In this document: positions 1-5,611 of the stretch, one piece after another | How the letters are laid out: the number at the start of each line of letters is the position of its first letter | Numbering within the stretch: position 1 is the stretch's first letter | NCBI GenBank assembly: GCA_025354075.1 | Contig: JANXNO010000319.1 | Location: 1 to 5,611 of the forward strand | Direction of reading: 5' to 3' | Source: Burkholderiales bacterium | GTDB lineage: Bacteria; Pseudomonadota; Gammaproteobacteria; Burkholderiales; Casimicrobiaceae | DNA: 5,611 nucleotides | The notes under the pieces: model-generated | The model's input: the letters and a program-made list of their open reading frames with translations, nothing else | The model's database searches: none | What the model was told of the DNA's origin: nothing | Program-made: the position numbers and the translations under genes

Positions 1-25
1 TCTCCCACCAGGGGAGAGGGGAGAA
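1..25. repeat. REP-like palindromic repeat fragment inside the dnaX linker
   Basis: TCTCCC (1-6) and GGGAGA (12-17) form a perfect inverted repeat around a 5-nt loop, followed by another GGGGAGA. This purine-rich/pyrimidine-rich pattern resembles a short palindromic repeat dispersed in many proteobacterial genomes; that comparison is from memory. It lies in the dnaX reading frame and encodes SPLSPGGR just past the collar domain. Only the edge of the element is in the window, so its full length and copy number cannot be judged. Confidence 0.45.
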
Positions 26-1164
26 ACTGCACGGTCAATGTTCGCAGCAGCCCGCTCCCGCACCGGCTCATTGCCGTTGCTCGGCGCGAACGCCAGCAGT
101 CGCAAAAACGTCATCATCAACGCCGTCTGCTCATCGGGTGCTAATCGCAAATCATCACGCCCATGCAGCGCAATTTGGTAATAAAGCTGCGCCTCTTCAG
201 CAGTCAAAGCCGCAGCCAGCCGCGTGATGTGTGCATAGTCAGGATCGTCCGCGTCCACGCTTGCGGGCACGGGCTGCGCGAGGGCGATGCGGTGCAGCGC
301 GCGGGCGAGTTGCGCCAGTGCGTCGTCCGCCGCCAGCGCCTGCTCGAAGCAGCGCTCCACCTCCGCGGCCAGCGCTGCTGCATCGCGCGCGACCACCGCA
401 TCGAGCACGCGCCAAACAAAATCCCGATCCACGTTGCCGAGCATCTGGCGGACTTGCTGCACTTCAACTTTGCCATGACCAAAGGCGATGGCCTGATCGG
501 TGATCGACAGCGCGTCGCGCATGGAGCCTTGCGCGGCTTCGCCAATCAGGCGCAACGCGGGCGCGTCGAAGGGAACGTTCTCGGCAGTGAGCACTTTGTG
601 CAATTGCTCGGCCACGCGCTCGGGTGGAAATTGCTTGAGTGCGAATTGCAAACAGCGCGACAGCACGGTGACCGGAATCTTTTGCGGATCGGTCGTTGCG
701 AGCACGAATTTGACGTGCTCTGGCGGCTCTTCCAGCGTTTTCAACATCGAATTGAACGCGCTCTTCGACAGCATGTGCACCTCGTCGATAAGGTACACCT
801 TGTAACGTCCAGCGGTCGGGGCGTAGCGCGCGTTGTCGATGATCTCGCGCATGTTGTCGACGCCGGTGTTCGACGCGGCATCGAGCTCAAGCAGATCGGG
901 GAAACGACCGGCGTCGATGTCGAGGCAGGTCTGGCAAACGCCGCATGGCGTAGCCGTGACGCCAGTTTCGCAATTCAGAGTTTTCGCAAGGATGCGCGCA
1001 ATGGTCGTTTTGCCCACGCCGCGCGTGCCAGTGAGCAGGTACGCCTGATGCAGTCGTCCGGTGGTGAGCGCATGCGACAACGCGCGCACGACATGCTCCT
1101 GCCCCATCAATTCGGAGAAGTTGCGCGGGCGATATTTTCGGGCGAGAGCGAGAGAAGCGGACAC
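1..1164 (-). CDS. dnaX: DNA polymerase III subunit tau/gamma, partial (3' end outside window)
   Basis: This is the clamp-loader ATPase of the replicative polymerase. It loads the beta clamp, and its tau form links the loader to the polymerase core and DnaB. The visible 388 residues cover the AAA+ domains I-II, the collar domain III and the start of the linker. Walker A GTRGVGKT lies at residues 46-53. The zinc-site cysteines are C65, C74, C77 and C80. Walker B LIDEVH is at 125-130, the SRC motif at 169-171 and sensor 2 GSMRD at 213-217. The GTG at 1164 is chosen because an in-frame TGA lies nine codons upstream (1191-1189) and no other start codon falls between, and because MSASLALARKYRPRNF matches the family N-terminus. 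No good Shine-Dalgarno is seen. The frame stays open to base 1, so domains IV-V and any gamma-forming frameshift site lie outside. The last eight or so codons fall in a repeat-like sequence. Identity is very secure. Confidence 0.97.
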   Translation of the reverse strand, partial: MSASLALARKYRPRNFSELMGQEHVVRALSHALTTGRLHQAYLLTGTRGVGKTTIARILAKTLNCETGVTATPCGVCQTCLDIDAGRFPDLLELDAASNTGVDNMREIIDNARYAPTAGRYKVYLIDEVHMLSKSAFNSMLKTLEEPPEHVKFVLATTDPQKIPVTVLSRCLQFALKQFPPERVAEQLHKVLTAENVPFDAPALRLIGEAAQGSMRDALSITDQAIAFGHGKVEVQQVRQMLGNVDRDFVWRVLDAVVARDAAALAAEVERCFEQALAADDALAQLARALHRIALAQPVPASVDADDPDYAHITRLAAALTAEEAQLYYQIALHGRDDLRLAPDEQTALMMTFLRLLAFAPSNGNEPVRERAAANIDRAVSPLSPGGR

Positions 1165-1191
1165 GAATTGAGCCGGTGAGAAACTGGGTCA

Positions 1192-1218
1192 ATTGTAGGA
1201 GGGGTGGGACTTCAGCAA
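1192..1218 (-). promoter_or_regulatory. candidate dnaX promoter
   Basis: On the minus strand TACAAT (1197-1192) matches the sigma70 -10 box at five of six positions. A weak TTGCTG -35 (1218-1213) sits 15 bp upstream, which is a short spacer. Transcription would start near 1185, leaving a leader of about 20 nt before the GTG at 1164. The alternative is that dnaX is read through from the ffs promoter. Sequence alone cannot decide. Confidence 0.3.
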
Positions 1219-1224
1219 CCCTGC

Positions 1225-1249
1225 GGTTCGACAGGCTCACCACGAACGG
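1225..1249. repeat. short dispersed-type repeat (GTTCG...CGAAC)
   Basis: The 25-bp stretch from GGTTCGACAGGCTCACC to CGAACGG carries the inverted arms GTTCG (1226-1230) and CGAAC (1243-1247). It closely resembles a short repeat I remember as common in intergenic regions of betaproteobacteria and other proteobacteria. It sits in the dnaX leader, 61 bp before the GTG. Only one copy is present in the window, so the repeat status rests on recall. Confidence 0.45.
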
Positions 1250-1309
1250 AGATGGGTGACATCAAAGCGTTCGCAAATGGGTCGAGCGAAGCGACGACAC
1301 CCGTGGCGA

Positions 1310-1440
1310 GGAACACCGACTTTTGCGTCTAGACGGTGATGAGTGCGAGGCGCATGGGCCGCAGACAGTACGATTAGTACGGCAAGGCCCGTGCAACGAA
1401 GCAATCACGCCGTATAGACGCAAAAGTGGTGAGCCGTTCC
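1310..1440. repeat. long imperfect palindrome between ffs and dnaX
   Basis: The arms 1319-1336 (ACTTTTGCGTCTAGACGG) and 1410-1427 are reverse complements at 17 of 18 positions. Outside them, CACC (1314-1317) pairs with GGTG (1428-1431) and GGAA (1310-1313) with TTCC (1437-1440), with small bulges. Inside, GTGAT (1336-1340) pairs with ATCAC (1404-1408), TGC (1344-1346) with GCA (1401-1403), and GCATGGGCC (1352-1360) with GGCCCGTGC (1386-1394) with one G-T wobble. The apex is 1361-1385. The whole stretch can therefore fold into one long interrupted hairpin as DNA or RNA. Its right arm overlaps the 3' strand of the SRP RNA. It has no convincing ORF. The role is unknown: terminator, processing site or a small palindromic mobile repeat are all possible. 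Confidence 0.75.
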
Positions 1441-1523
1441 CCCGGCACTGCTTGGCTCGCTGTGGCTGCTTCCTTCCGGACCTGACCAGATTCACAAGTT
1501 AGACATGCGGGGCGACCCACCAC
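1426..1523 (-). ncRNA. ffs: signal recognition particle RNA, 4.5S small bacterial type
   Basis: The RNA partners with Ffh to form the SRP, which delivers ribosomes making inner-membrane proteins to FtsY. On the minus strand the highly conserved core TCAGGTCCGGAAGGAAGCAG runs from 1485, with the GGAA tetraloop at 1477-1474 and the flanking internal-loop nucleotides that bind the Ffh M domain. The closing helix pairs GTGGTGGGTCG (1523-1513) with CGGCTCACCAC (1436-1426) through Watson-Crick and G-U pairs. CCCC-GCA/TGC-GGGG forms the next helix. The length is about 98 nt, normal for the Alu-less small type. The 3' end is followed directly by TTTT (1425-1422), and a TATAAT box lies just upstream. 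The position next to dnaX recalls the arrangement in Pseudomonas. Exact ends are inferred from the helix and promoter. Confidence 0.95.
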
Positions 1524-1528
1524 CATCG

Positions 1529-1534
1529 ATTATA
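1529..1534 (-). promoter_or_regulatory. ffs promoter, -10 box
   Basis: A perfect TATAAT reads on the minus strand at 1534-1529. It is spaced so that transcription would begin at about 1523-1522, exactly where the SRP RNA closing helix starts. No good -35 hexamer is visible 16-18 bp upstream (around 1551-1558, sequence GGGGCTGC), so the promoter may depend on the -10 box alone or on an activator. Confidence 0.7.
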
Positions 1535-1543
1535 GTCGGCCCG

Positions 1544-1549
1544 TATACT
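1544..1549 (+). promoter_or_regulatory. candidate -10 box for the mltF-like gene
   Basis: TATACT on the plus strand matches the sigma70 -10 consensus at five of six positions. It would start transcription near 1556, about 38 nt before the TTG start. No recognisable -35 lies 17 bp upstream. The box is back to back with the ffs -10 box on the other strand. Confidence 0.35.
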
Positions 1550-1593
1550 CGGCAGCCCCACTTGCTGAAAGAGCGGCCTCTGCGCCCTGTATT

Positions 1594-3000
1594 TTGATCT
1601 TCCGCGTGATTCTGGCCGTGCTCTTTGCTGCGGCTGCTTTGGTGCTCCCACTCAAGTTCGCGACGTGGATGGACACACGCGTCAGTTCGACACCGGAGGT
1701 TCTCAAGGCAACCGTCGGCACGCCGCCGCTGCGCGTGGCGGTGATGGTGCATCCAACCATTTTTTACACCGATCCGAACGGTGAATCTGCAGGACTGGAG
1801 TACGACTTGGTCAGCGCGTTTGCCAAGACGCAGCAGCTCACGTTGCAACTAAAAACATTCCCAACGCCCGACGCAGCAAGGCTCGCGCTGCTGCGCGACG
1901 AGGTGGACGTGGTGGCGATGGGCGTGTCAGCGGATGCCTTGAGCGCGACAGAGCTGCCGACCAAAGCGCGCTATCACGAGAGCGGCTGGGTGCTGCTCAA
2001 TTCGCCACAAAAATTCACGCCGAAGTCGCTTGCTGAGTTGAATCCAAAGCGAGTCGTCGTCAGCTCGCGAATCTTCACCCATCCGCGCATGGCCGAGCTG
2101 CGGCGGCGCAGCGCGGCGATCACGTTTGTTGAGGACTTGAAGCTCGACGACGAGTCGTTAATCGCAGCCGTCGGCGACGAGGACGTGGACTACGCCATCG
2201 TCGAAGAAGACACGTACAACGCGAGCCGTCACTTTCATTACGACGCGCAGCGGGCGTTCATGGTGCAGCCCGCGATGCCACGAGTGTGGCTGTTTTCGCA
2301 TGACGGCGCCAAGCTGCGCGATGAGGCCAACGCGTTCCTCACGCGCATCACGCGTGACGGGCAAATCGTACGCGTACTGGACCGTTATTTCGGCTTTCCG
2401 CAGCGGCTGACGGCCATTGATGTGGACGTGTTCACCGATCGCATCAACACCGTGCTGCCGCGCTACCGTACATGGTTTCAGCAGGCACAGGAAACCTACG
2501 GCATCGAGTGGCGATTGCTCGCGGCGCTGTCGTATCAGGAGTCGCACTGGACCGACGACGCGACCTCCGAGACGGGGGTGCGTGGGATCATGCAATTCAC
2601 CGAAGACACGGCGCGTAGATACAACGTGGATCGACTCGATCCACGCTCTTCGATCCTCGGCGGTGCGCGCTATTTGTCGGAGTTAAAGCGCGACGGATTG
2701 GCGGCGCGAATTCAGGAGCCCGACAAAACCTGGCTCGCGCTGGCGGCCTACAACATCGGACTCGGCCACGTCGAGAACGCCCGCGTGCTTACCCAGCGCG
2801 CCAAGAAAAACCCGGACATGTGGCCCGACGTGCGCCGCCATCTGCCGCTGCTCGCTAAACCCGAAGTCGCAGCCCTTTTCAAACAAGGTCCCTGCCGCTG
2901 CAATATGCCGGTCGAGTACGTCGAAGCCGTGCGCGCCTATTACGATGTCTTGCTACGGATGGAAACGGCCTATCAGCCGAAGATTCGCATTCACGGATAG
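1594..3000 (+). CDS. mltF: membrane-bound lytic murein transglycosylase F-like protein
   Basis: This enzyme cleaves the MurNAc-GlcNAc bond of peptidoglycan to give 1,6-anhydro-MurNAc ends and acts in the periplasm. Residues 1-25 form a hydrophobic export or anchor segment. Residues about 45-270 resemble a solute-binding-protein family 3 domain, the regulatory half of MltF. Residues about 290-455 are the SLT domain with ALSYQESHW (catalytic Glu316), GVRGIMQFT (328-336) and AAYNIGLGHVENA (384-396). The length of 468 is normal for the family. The start is a TTG with no clear Shine-Dalgarno; GTG codons at 1606 and 1618 are alternatives but would shorten the hydrophobic segment. No lipobox is seen. 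It stands alone, divergent from ffs. The family call is firm; the exact start is less so. Confidence 0.93.
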   Translation: MIFRVILAVLFAAAALVLPLKFATWMDTRVSSTPEVLKATVGTPPLRVAVMVHPTIFYTDPNGESAGLEYDLVSAFAKTQQLTLQLKTFPTPDAARLALLRDEVDVVAMGVSADALSATELPTKARYHESGWVLLNSPQKFTPKSLAELNPKRVVVSSRIFTHPRMAELRRRSAAITFVEDLKLDDESLIAAVGDEDVDYAIVEEDTYNASRHFHYDAQRAFMVQPAMPRVWLFSHDGAKLRDEANAFLTRITRDGQIVRVLDRYFGFPQRLTAIDVDVFTDRINTVLPRYRTWFQQAQETYGIEWRLLAALSYQESHWTDDATSETGVRGIMQFTEDTARRYNVDRLDPRSSILGGARYLSELKRDGLAARIQEPDKTWLALAAYNIGLGHVENARVLTQRAKKNPDMWPDVRRHLPLLAKPEVAALFKQGPCRCNMPVEYVEAVRAYYDVLLRMETAYQPKIRIHG

Positions 3001-3015
3001 GCGAACGAATATCAG

Positions 3016-3043
3016 CTTATCGGCGCATCCCCCATCGGATAAG
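3016..3043 (+). terminator. weak hairpin after the mltF-like gene
   Basis: CTTATC (3016-3021) and GATAAG (3038-3043) form a six-bp stem with a 16-nt loop, starting 15 nt after the TAG stop. No T-tract follows, so if it has a role in 3' end formation it is not a classical intrinsic terminator. Further on, TAAGC/GCTTA (3115-3134) and a T6 run (3143-3148) are the only other terminator-like elements, and they are too far apart to be convincing. Confidence 0.2.
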
Positions 3044-3149
3044 GGCGTGACGGCTGAAGATCCAACTTGTCGACTTATAGGTTTTTCTAGCACAAAGCCC
3101 ATAGTAAACGGGCGTAAGCGTGGAAAGCTGCTTAAAAGACTATTTTTTC

Positions 3150-3177
3150 TTGACTGTACCTCGCTCAGTCCGATACC
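3150..3177 (+). promoter_or_regulatory. candidate promoter for the DUF1275 gene
   Basis: TTGACT (3150-3155) is a five-of-six match to the -35 box. After a 16-bp spacer comes GATACC (3172-3177), a poor three-of-six -10 box. An AT-rich tract with a T6 run (3131-3149) lies just upstream and could serve as an UP element. Transcription would begin near 3184, giving a leader of about 79 nt. Confidence 0.45.
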
Positions 3178-3212
3178 GTGCCGCGGGCTACATTCGGCTG
3201 GTGCTGGCATCA

Positions 3213-3238
3213 TGCAAGCACACAAGAACACACTTGCA
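3213..3238. repeat. inverted repeat in the DUF1275 gene leader
   Basis: TGCAAG (3213-3218) and CTTGCA (3233-3238) are perfect reverse complements separated by 14 nt. The inverted repeat lies between the candidate promoter and the ribosome binding site. It could be an operator or a small RNA stem, or chance. No regulator gene is adjacent. Confidence 0.35.
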
Positions 3239-3250
3239 GGCAATCTGTGG

Positions 3251-3256
3251 GGAGGT
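3251..3256 (+). promoter_or_regulatory. strong ribosome binding site
   Basis: GGAGGT within GGGGAGGT sits six bases before the ATG at 3263. It is the best Shine-Dalgarno in the window and fixes that ATG over the in-frame ATG at 3275. Confidence 0.85.
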
Positions 3257-3262
3257 AATTAA

Positions 3263-3907
3263 ATGCAGCTAACCATGACCCCCAGGCGCTGGCAAATCCT
3301 GTGCTGCATGTTGCTATGCCTTGCCTGCGGAATCGTCGATGCGGTCGGCTATTTGCGGCACGGTATTTTTGCGGCAAATATGACGGGCAACACGGTGCTG
3401 CTGGGTATTTCGCTCGCGCAAATGCAGTGGGCCGGCGCGTTAGAGCGCGCCTTTCCGCTGCTGATTTTTTTCCTTGGTGCGATGCTGGCGCGGGTGCTGT
3501 TGATACGCACGGGCCGACAACCGTGGATGCCCCTGGTGCTTGCCAGCGCGTTGATTGTTGTCGCGCTGGCGGTGGTGCCGAGCAGCTTGATTTCGCTGTC
3601 GTTGATCACGTTCGCGATGGGCATTCAGGCCTCCGCCATGACGCAGTTTGCAGGCATCACACTGAGCACGGTGGTCATCACCAGCACCATGGCGCGCATC
3701 GCCGAGGCGTTTGCTGATCGCCTGTCACCCGCCGCGCCCGAACCCGCCGCCACCGCACCGCCGCTACCGCTGTACCTGCTGACGTGGGGGTGCTATTTGA
3801 TCGGTGCATTGATCGCGGCGCTGGGCGGCTATGTGCATCCGTTGGCGGCGATGGCGTTAGCGGCAGTTTTTATTCTGATCGCGGCAGCGATTACACGGAT
3901 GAAGTGA
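3263..3907 (+). CDS. DUF1275 / YoaK-family integral membrane protein
   Basis: This is a 214-residue, strongly hydrophobic protein placed in the inner membrane. The family hallmark is at the N-terminus: GIVDAVGYL (23-31) followed by GIFAANMTGNTVLLG (34-48). A second conserved stretch, AMGIQASAMTQ (118-128), lies in the middle. Membrane segments are likely near residues 11-30, 64-82, 88-106, 108-130, 170-190 and 193-211. An Ala/Pro-rich loop (155-170) separates the last two from the rest. The length is close to the usual 200-240 residues. The DUF1275 family has no established biochemical function that I know, so substrate and role are left open. It appears to be a single-gene unit with its own promoter and strong ribosome binding site, and it ends 30 bp from the convergent guaA. 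Family assignment is by motif recognition. Confidence 0.88.
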   Translation: MQLTMTPRRWQILCCMLLCLACGIVDAVGYLRHGIFAANMTGNTVLLGISLAQMQWAGALERAFPLLIFFLGAMLARVLLIRTGRQPWMPLVLASALIVVALAVVPSSLISLSLITFAMGIQASAMTQFAGITLSTVVITSTMARIAEAFADRLSPAAPEPAATAPPLPLYLLTWGCYLIGALIAALGGYVHPLAAMALAAVFILIAAAITRMK

Positions 3908-3910
3908 TAT

Positions 3911-3937
3911 CGCTGCGGTCAAACCGCCGCTAGCGGC
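3911..3937. terminator. possible shared 3' hairpin between convergent genes
   Basis: The 30-bp gap holds GCGGT-CAA-ACCGC (3915-3927) and, overlapping it, the perfect 12-bp palindrome GCCGCTAGCGGC (3926-3937), which directly abuts the guaA stop codon. Either could form a GC-rich hairpin in both transcripts. Neither is followed by a T-tract, so termination activity is only a guess from position. Confidence 0.35.
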
Positions 3938-5518
3938 CTACTCCCACTCAATCGTCGCCGGTGGCTTCCCCGAAATGTCGTAAACAACCCGATTGAAGCC
4001 GCGCACTTCGTTGATGATGCGGTTTGAAACTCTAGCGAGTAGCGAGTGAGGCAGTTCGGCCCAGTGCGCGGTCATGAAATCGGTGGTTTGCACGGCGCGC
4101 AAGGCTACGACGTTTTCGTAGGTGCGGCCATCGCCCATTACGCCTACGCTTTTCACCGGCAGGAAAACCGCAAAGGCCTGAGCGGTGAGGTCGTACCAAC
4201 TTTTGCCTTCGGGATCTTTGGTATTGCGCAATTCTTCGATGAAGATCGCATCGGCACGGCGCAACAAGTCGGCAGCAGGACGCGTTACTTCACCCAGAAT
4301 CCGCACCCCCAAACCGGGGCCGGGGAAGGGGTGGCGAAATACCATTTCGCGAGGGAGGCCAAGCGCGACGCCCAATTCGCGCACTTCGTCCTTGAACAAT
4401 TCGCGCAGTGGTTCGAGCAGCTTCAGGTTCAGCGTTTCCGGCAAGCCGCCTACGTTGTGATGTGACTTAATTGATTTGGCTTTGCCGGTTTTGCTACCCG
4501 CGCTCTCGATCACGTCGGGGTAAATCGTGCCCTGTGCGAGCCATTTTGCAGCGGGCAATTTCTTCGCCTCAGCCTGAAAAACTTCAACAAATTCACGACC
4601 GATAATTTTGCGCTTTTGCTCGGGGTCGGTGACGCCTTTGAGGTGACCGAGGAATTGTTCGCTTGCGTCAACGTGAATCACTTTCACACCGAGATTTTTC
4701 GCAAACATGTCCATCACCATCTCGGCTTCGTTCAAGCGCAACAAGCCGTGATCGACGAACACGCAGGTGAGTTGCGCGCCAATGGCGCGATGAATCAGCG
4801 CGGCGGCGACGCTCGAATCAACGCCACCGGAGAGGCCCAGAATTACCTCGTCTGTGCCCACTTGCTCGCGAATCCGCGCAACAACAGTTTCGACGTAGTT
4901 CGGCATCGTCCACGTCGGCGCGGCCTGGCAAATGTCGAGCACAAAGCGCGACAAAATCGCTTTGCCCTGTTTGGTGTGCGTGACCTCGGGATGAAACTGC
5001 ACGGCGTAAAACTTGCGCGCTTCATCGGCAATGCCAGCAACCGGGCAGCTAGGCGTTGACGCCATAAGCTTGAATCCCGGCGGCATCTCGGTGACCTTGT
5101 CGCCGTGGCTCATCCACACATGCAGCAGGCCGTGGCCCTCTGCATTTTGCGTGTCCTGGATGCCTTCGAATAATTTTGTGTGGCCACGCGCGCGAACCTC
5201 GGCGTGACCGAATTCGCGATGGTCGCTGGCCTCCACTTTCCCGCCCAGTTGTACGGTCATGGTGAACATGCCATAGCAGATGCCCAACACGGGCACGCCC
5301 TGCGTGTAAACAGCCGCTGGTGCGCGCAGATCGTGCGCCTCGTACGTGCTGGCGTGACTGCCGGAAAGGATGATGCCTTCGGGGTTGAATTCACGAATGA
5401 ACTCATCACTCACGTCATTGGGATGCAGCTCACAGTAGACGCCCATTTCACGCACCCGGCGCGCGATGAGCTGGGTGACTTGAGAGCCGAAATCGAGGAT
5501 GAGAATGCCGCGTGCCAT
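3938..5518 (-). CDS. guaA: GMP synthase (glutamine-hydrolysing)
   Basis: It converts XMP, ATP and glutamine to GMP, the last step of guanylate synthesis, in the cytoplasm. The N-terminal class I glutamine amidotransferase has nucleophile Cys81 in GICYGM and the His176/Glu178 pair in FHPEV. The ATP-pyrophosphatase domain carries the P-loop SGGVDSS (230-236). The C-terminal dimerisation domain spans roughly 400-526, with HPFPGPGLG (396-404), and ends in KPPATIEWE. The length of 526 matches the family. The reading frame extends 25 codons further upstream, but the ATG at 5518 is preferred: it gives the family N-terminus [13 protein letters not shown] and has AGGA (5531-5528) nine bases upstream. 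The oxyanion-side segment reads SGSHAST where E. coli has SGGPEST; I believe this variant occurs in Burkholderiales. Intact, no missing catalytic residue seen. Confidence 0.98.
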   Translation of the reverse strand: MARGILILDFGSQVTQLIARRVREMGVYCELHPNDVSDEFIREFNPEGIILSGSHASTYEAHDLRAPAAVYTQGVPVLGICYGMFTMTVQLGGKVEASDHREFGHAEVRARGHTKLFEGIQDTQNAEGHGLLHVWMSHGDKVTEMPPGFKLMASTPSCPVAGIADEARKFYAVQFHPEVTHTKQGKAILSRFVLDICQAAPTWTMPNYVETVVARIREQVGTDEVILGLSGGVDSSVAAALIHRAIGAQLTCVFVDHGLLRLNEAEMVMDMFAKNLGVKVIHVDASEQFLGHLKGVTDPEQKRKIIGREFVEVFQAEAKKLPAAKWLAQGTIYPDVIESAGSKTGKAKSIKSHHNVGGLPETLNLKLLEPLRELFKDEVRELGVALGLPREMVFRHPFPGPGLGVRILGEVTRPAADLLRRADAIFIEELRNTKDPEGKSWYDLTAQAFAVFLPVKSVGVMGDGRTYENVVALRAVQTTDFMTAHWAELPHSLLARVSNRIINEVRGFNRVVYDISGKPPATIEWE

Positions 5519-5555
5519 GTGCTTGGGTCCTGACGTGTCGAAAAGGGTATGCCTG

Positions 5556-5582
5556 AAACTCAAAGGGGCCGTGAGGCCCCTT
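5556..5582 (-). terminator. intrinsic terminator or attenuator before guaA
   Basis: On the minus strand AAGGGGCC (5582-5575), loop TCAC and GGCCCCTT (5570-5563) make a perfect 8-bp GC-rich stem. It is followed by a broken T tract (TTTGAGTTT, ending at 5556). It starts 14 nt after the TAG of an apparent upstream gene and ends about 38 nt before the guaA ATG. No clear promoter lies between it and guaA, so it may be a leaky terminator or attenuator. Confidence 0.65.
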
Positions 5583-5596
5583 AACGTCGTCAAAAA

Positions 5597-5611
5597 CTAC
5601 TTCTTGGCGGG
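5597..5611 (-). CDS. possible 3' end of an upstream gene (partial)
   Basis: The minus strand reads four codons, P-A-K-K, then TAG (5599-5597) just before a terminator-like hairpin. The spacing is what a real gene end would show. guaB often precedes guaA in this group, but four residues cannot identify the protein, and this tail is not one I associate with IMP dehydrogenase. Confidence 0.3.
   Translation of the reverse strand, partial: PAKK

Noticed and set aside
163..1179. Long plus-strand ORF of 338 codons across the left part of the window
   Set aside because: It is the antisense shadow of dnaX; its translation is Arg/His-rich with no recognisable domain, while the minus strand encodes an unmistakable DnaX.
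887..1243. Minus-strand ORF of 118 codons overlapping the dnaX start
   Set aside because: It is in another frame from dnaX and has no family features; the conserved DnaX N-terminus in the same bases explains the sequence.
1165..1425. tRNA or CRISPR array in the ffs-dnaX spacer
   Set aside because: No cloverleaf, TTCGA-type T-loop in context or regularly spaced direct repeats are present; the structure is a single large palindrome plus one short repeat.
1262..1495. Minus-strand ORF across the SRP RNA and palindrome
   Set aside because: It runs through the conserved ffs core and the palindrome, has no ribosome binding site and is rich in Arg, Ser and Cys as expected of non-coding GC-rich DNA.
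2945..3262. Plus-strand ORF of 105 codons between the mltF-like gene and the DUF1275 gene
   Set aside because: It overlaps the mltF 3' end, crosses the candidate promoter and resembles no known protein. Only the last 16 codons were kept as a weak leader-peptide idea.
4046..4465. Plus-strand ORFs within the guaA region (also 4616-5059 and 5180-5533)
   Set aside because: All lie antisense to an intact, full-length guaA and have no domain signal of their own.
5519..5593. 25-codon upstream extension of guaA
   Set aside because: It would translate through the terminator hairpin, and the ATG at 5518 gives the family-standard N-terminus with a Shine-Dalgarno.

Overview
The window looks like ordinary chromosomal DNA of a high-GC betaproteobacterium, probably Burkholderiales. 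The evidence is the DnaX, MltF-type and GuaA protein sequences, a small bacterial-type SRP RNA placed just upstream of dnaX, and GuaA details such as the SGSHAST segment. This assignment is from recognition only; no search was run.

Layout. (1) 1-1164, minus strand: the 5' 388 codons of dnaX (DNA polymerase III tau/gamma), starting at a GTG and running off the left edge. (2) 1165-1523, minus strand: a 261-bp dnaX leader holding a short dispersed-type repeat and a long imperfect palindrome, then the 4.5S/SRP RNA gene ffs with a perfect TATAAT -10 box. (3) 1594-3000, plus strand: an MltF-type lytic transglycosylase, divergent from ffs. (4) 3001-3262: a more AT-rich intergenic stretch with a plausible promoter and a leader ending in a strong ribosome binding site. 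(5) 3263-3907, plus strand: a DUF1275/YoaK-family membrane protein. (6) 3938-5518, minus strand: a complete guaA (GMP synthase), convergent with the previous gene. (7) 5519-5611: the guaA leader, a GC-rich hairpin with a T-rich tail, and apparently the last four codons and stop of an upstream minus-strand gene.

Functionally these are housekeeping genes for replication (dnaX), membrane protein targeting (ffs), cell-wall turnover (mltF) and purine synthesis (guaA), plus one membrane protein of unknown role. They do not form a shared pathway, and I see no defence, mobile or biosynthetic system. The points worth a second look are non-coding: a roughly 130-bp imperfect palindrome that begins inside the 3' strand of the SRP RNA, two short sequences resembling dispersed proteobacterial repeats (one inside the dnaX reading frame), closely packed divergent ffs/mltF promoter elements, and a possible terminator/attenuator before guaA.
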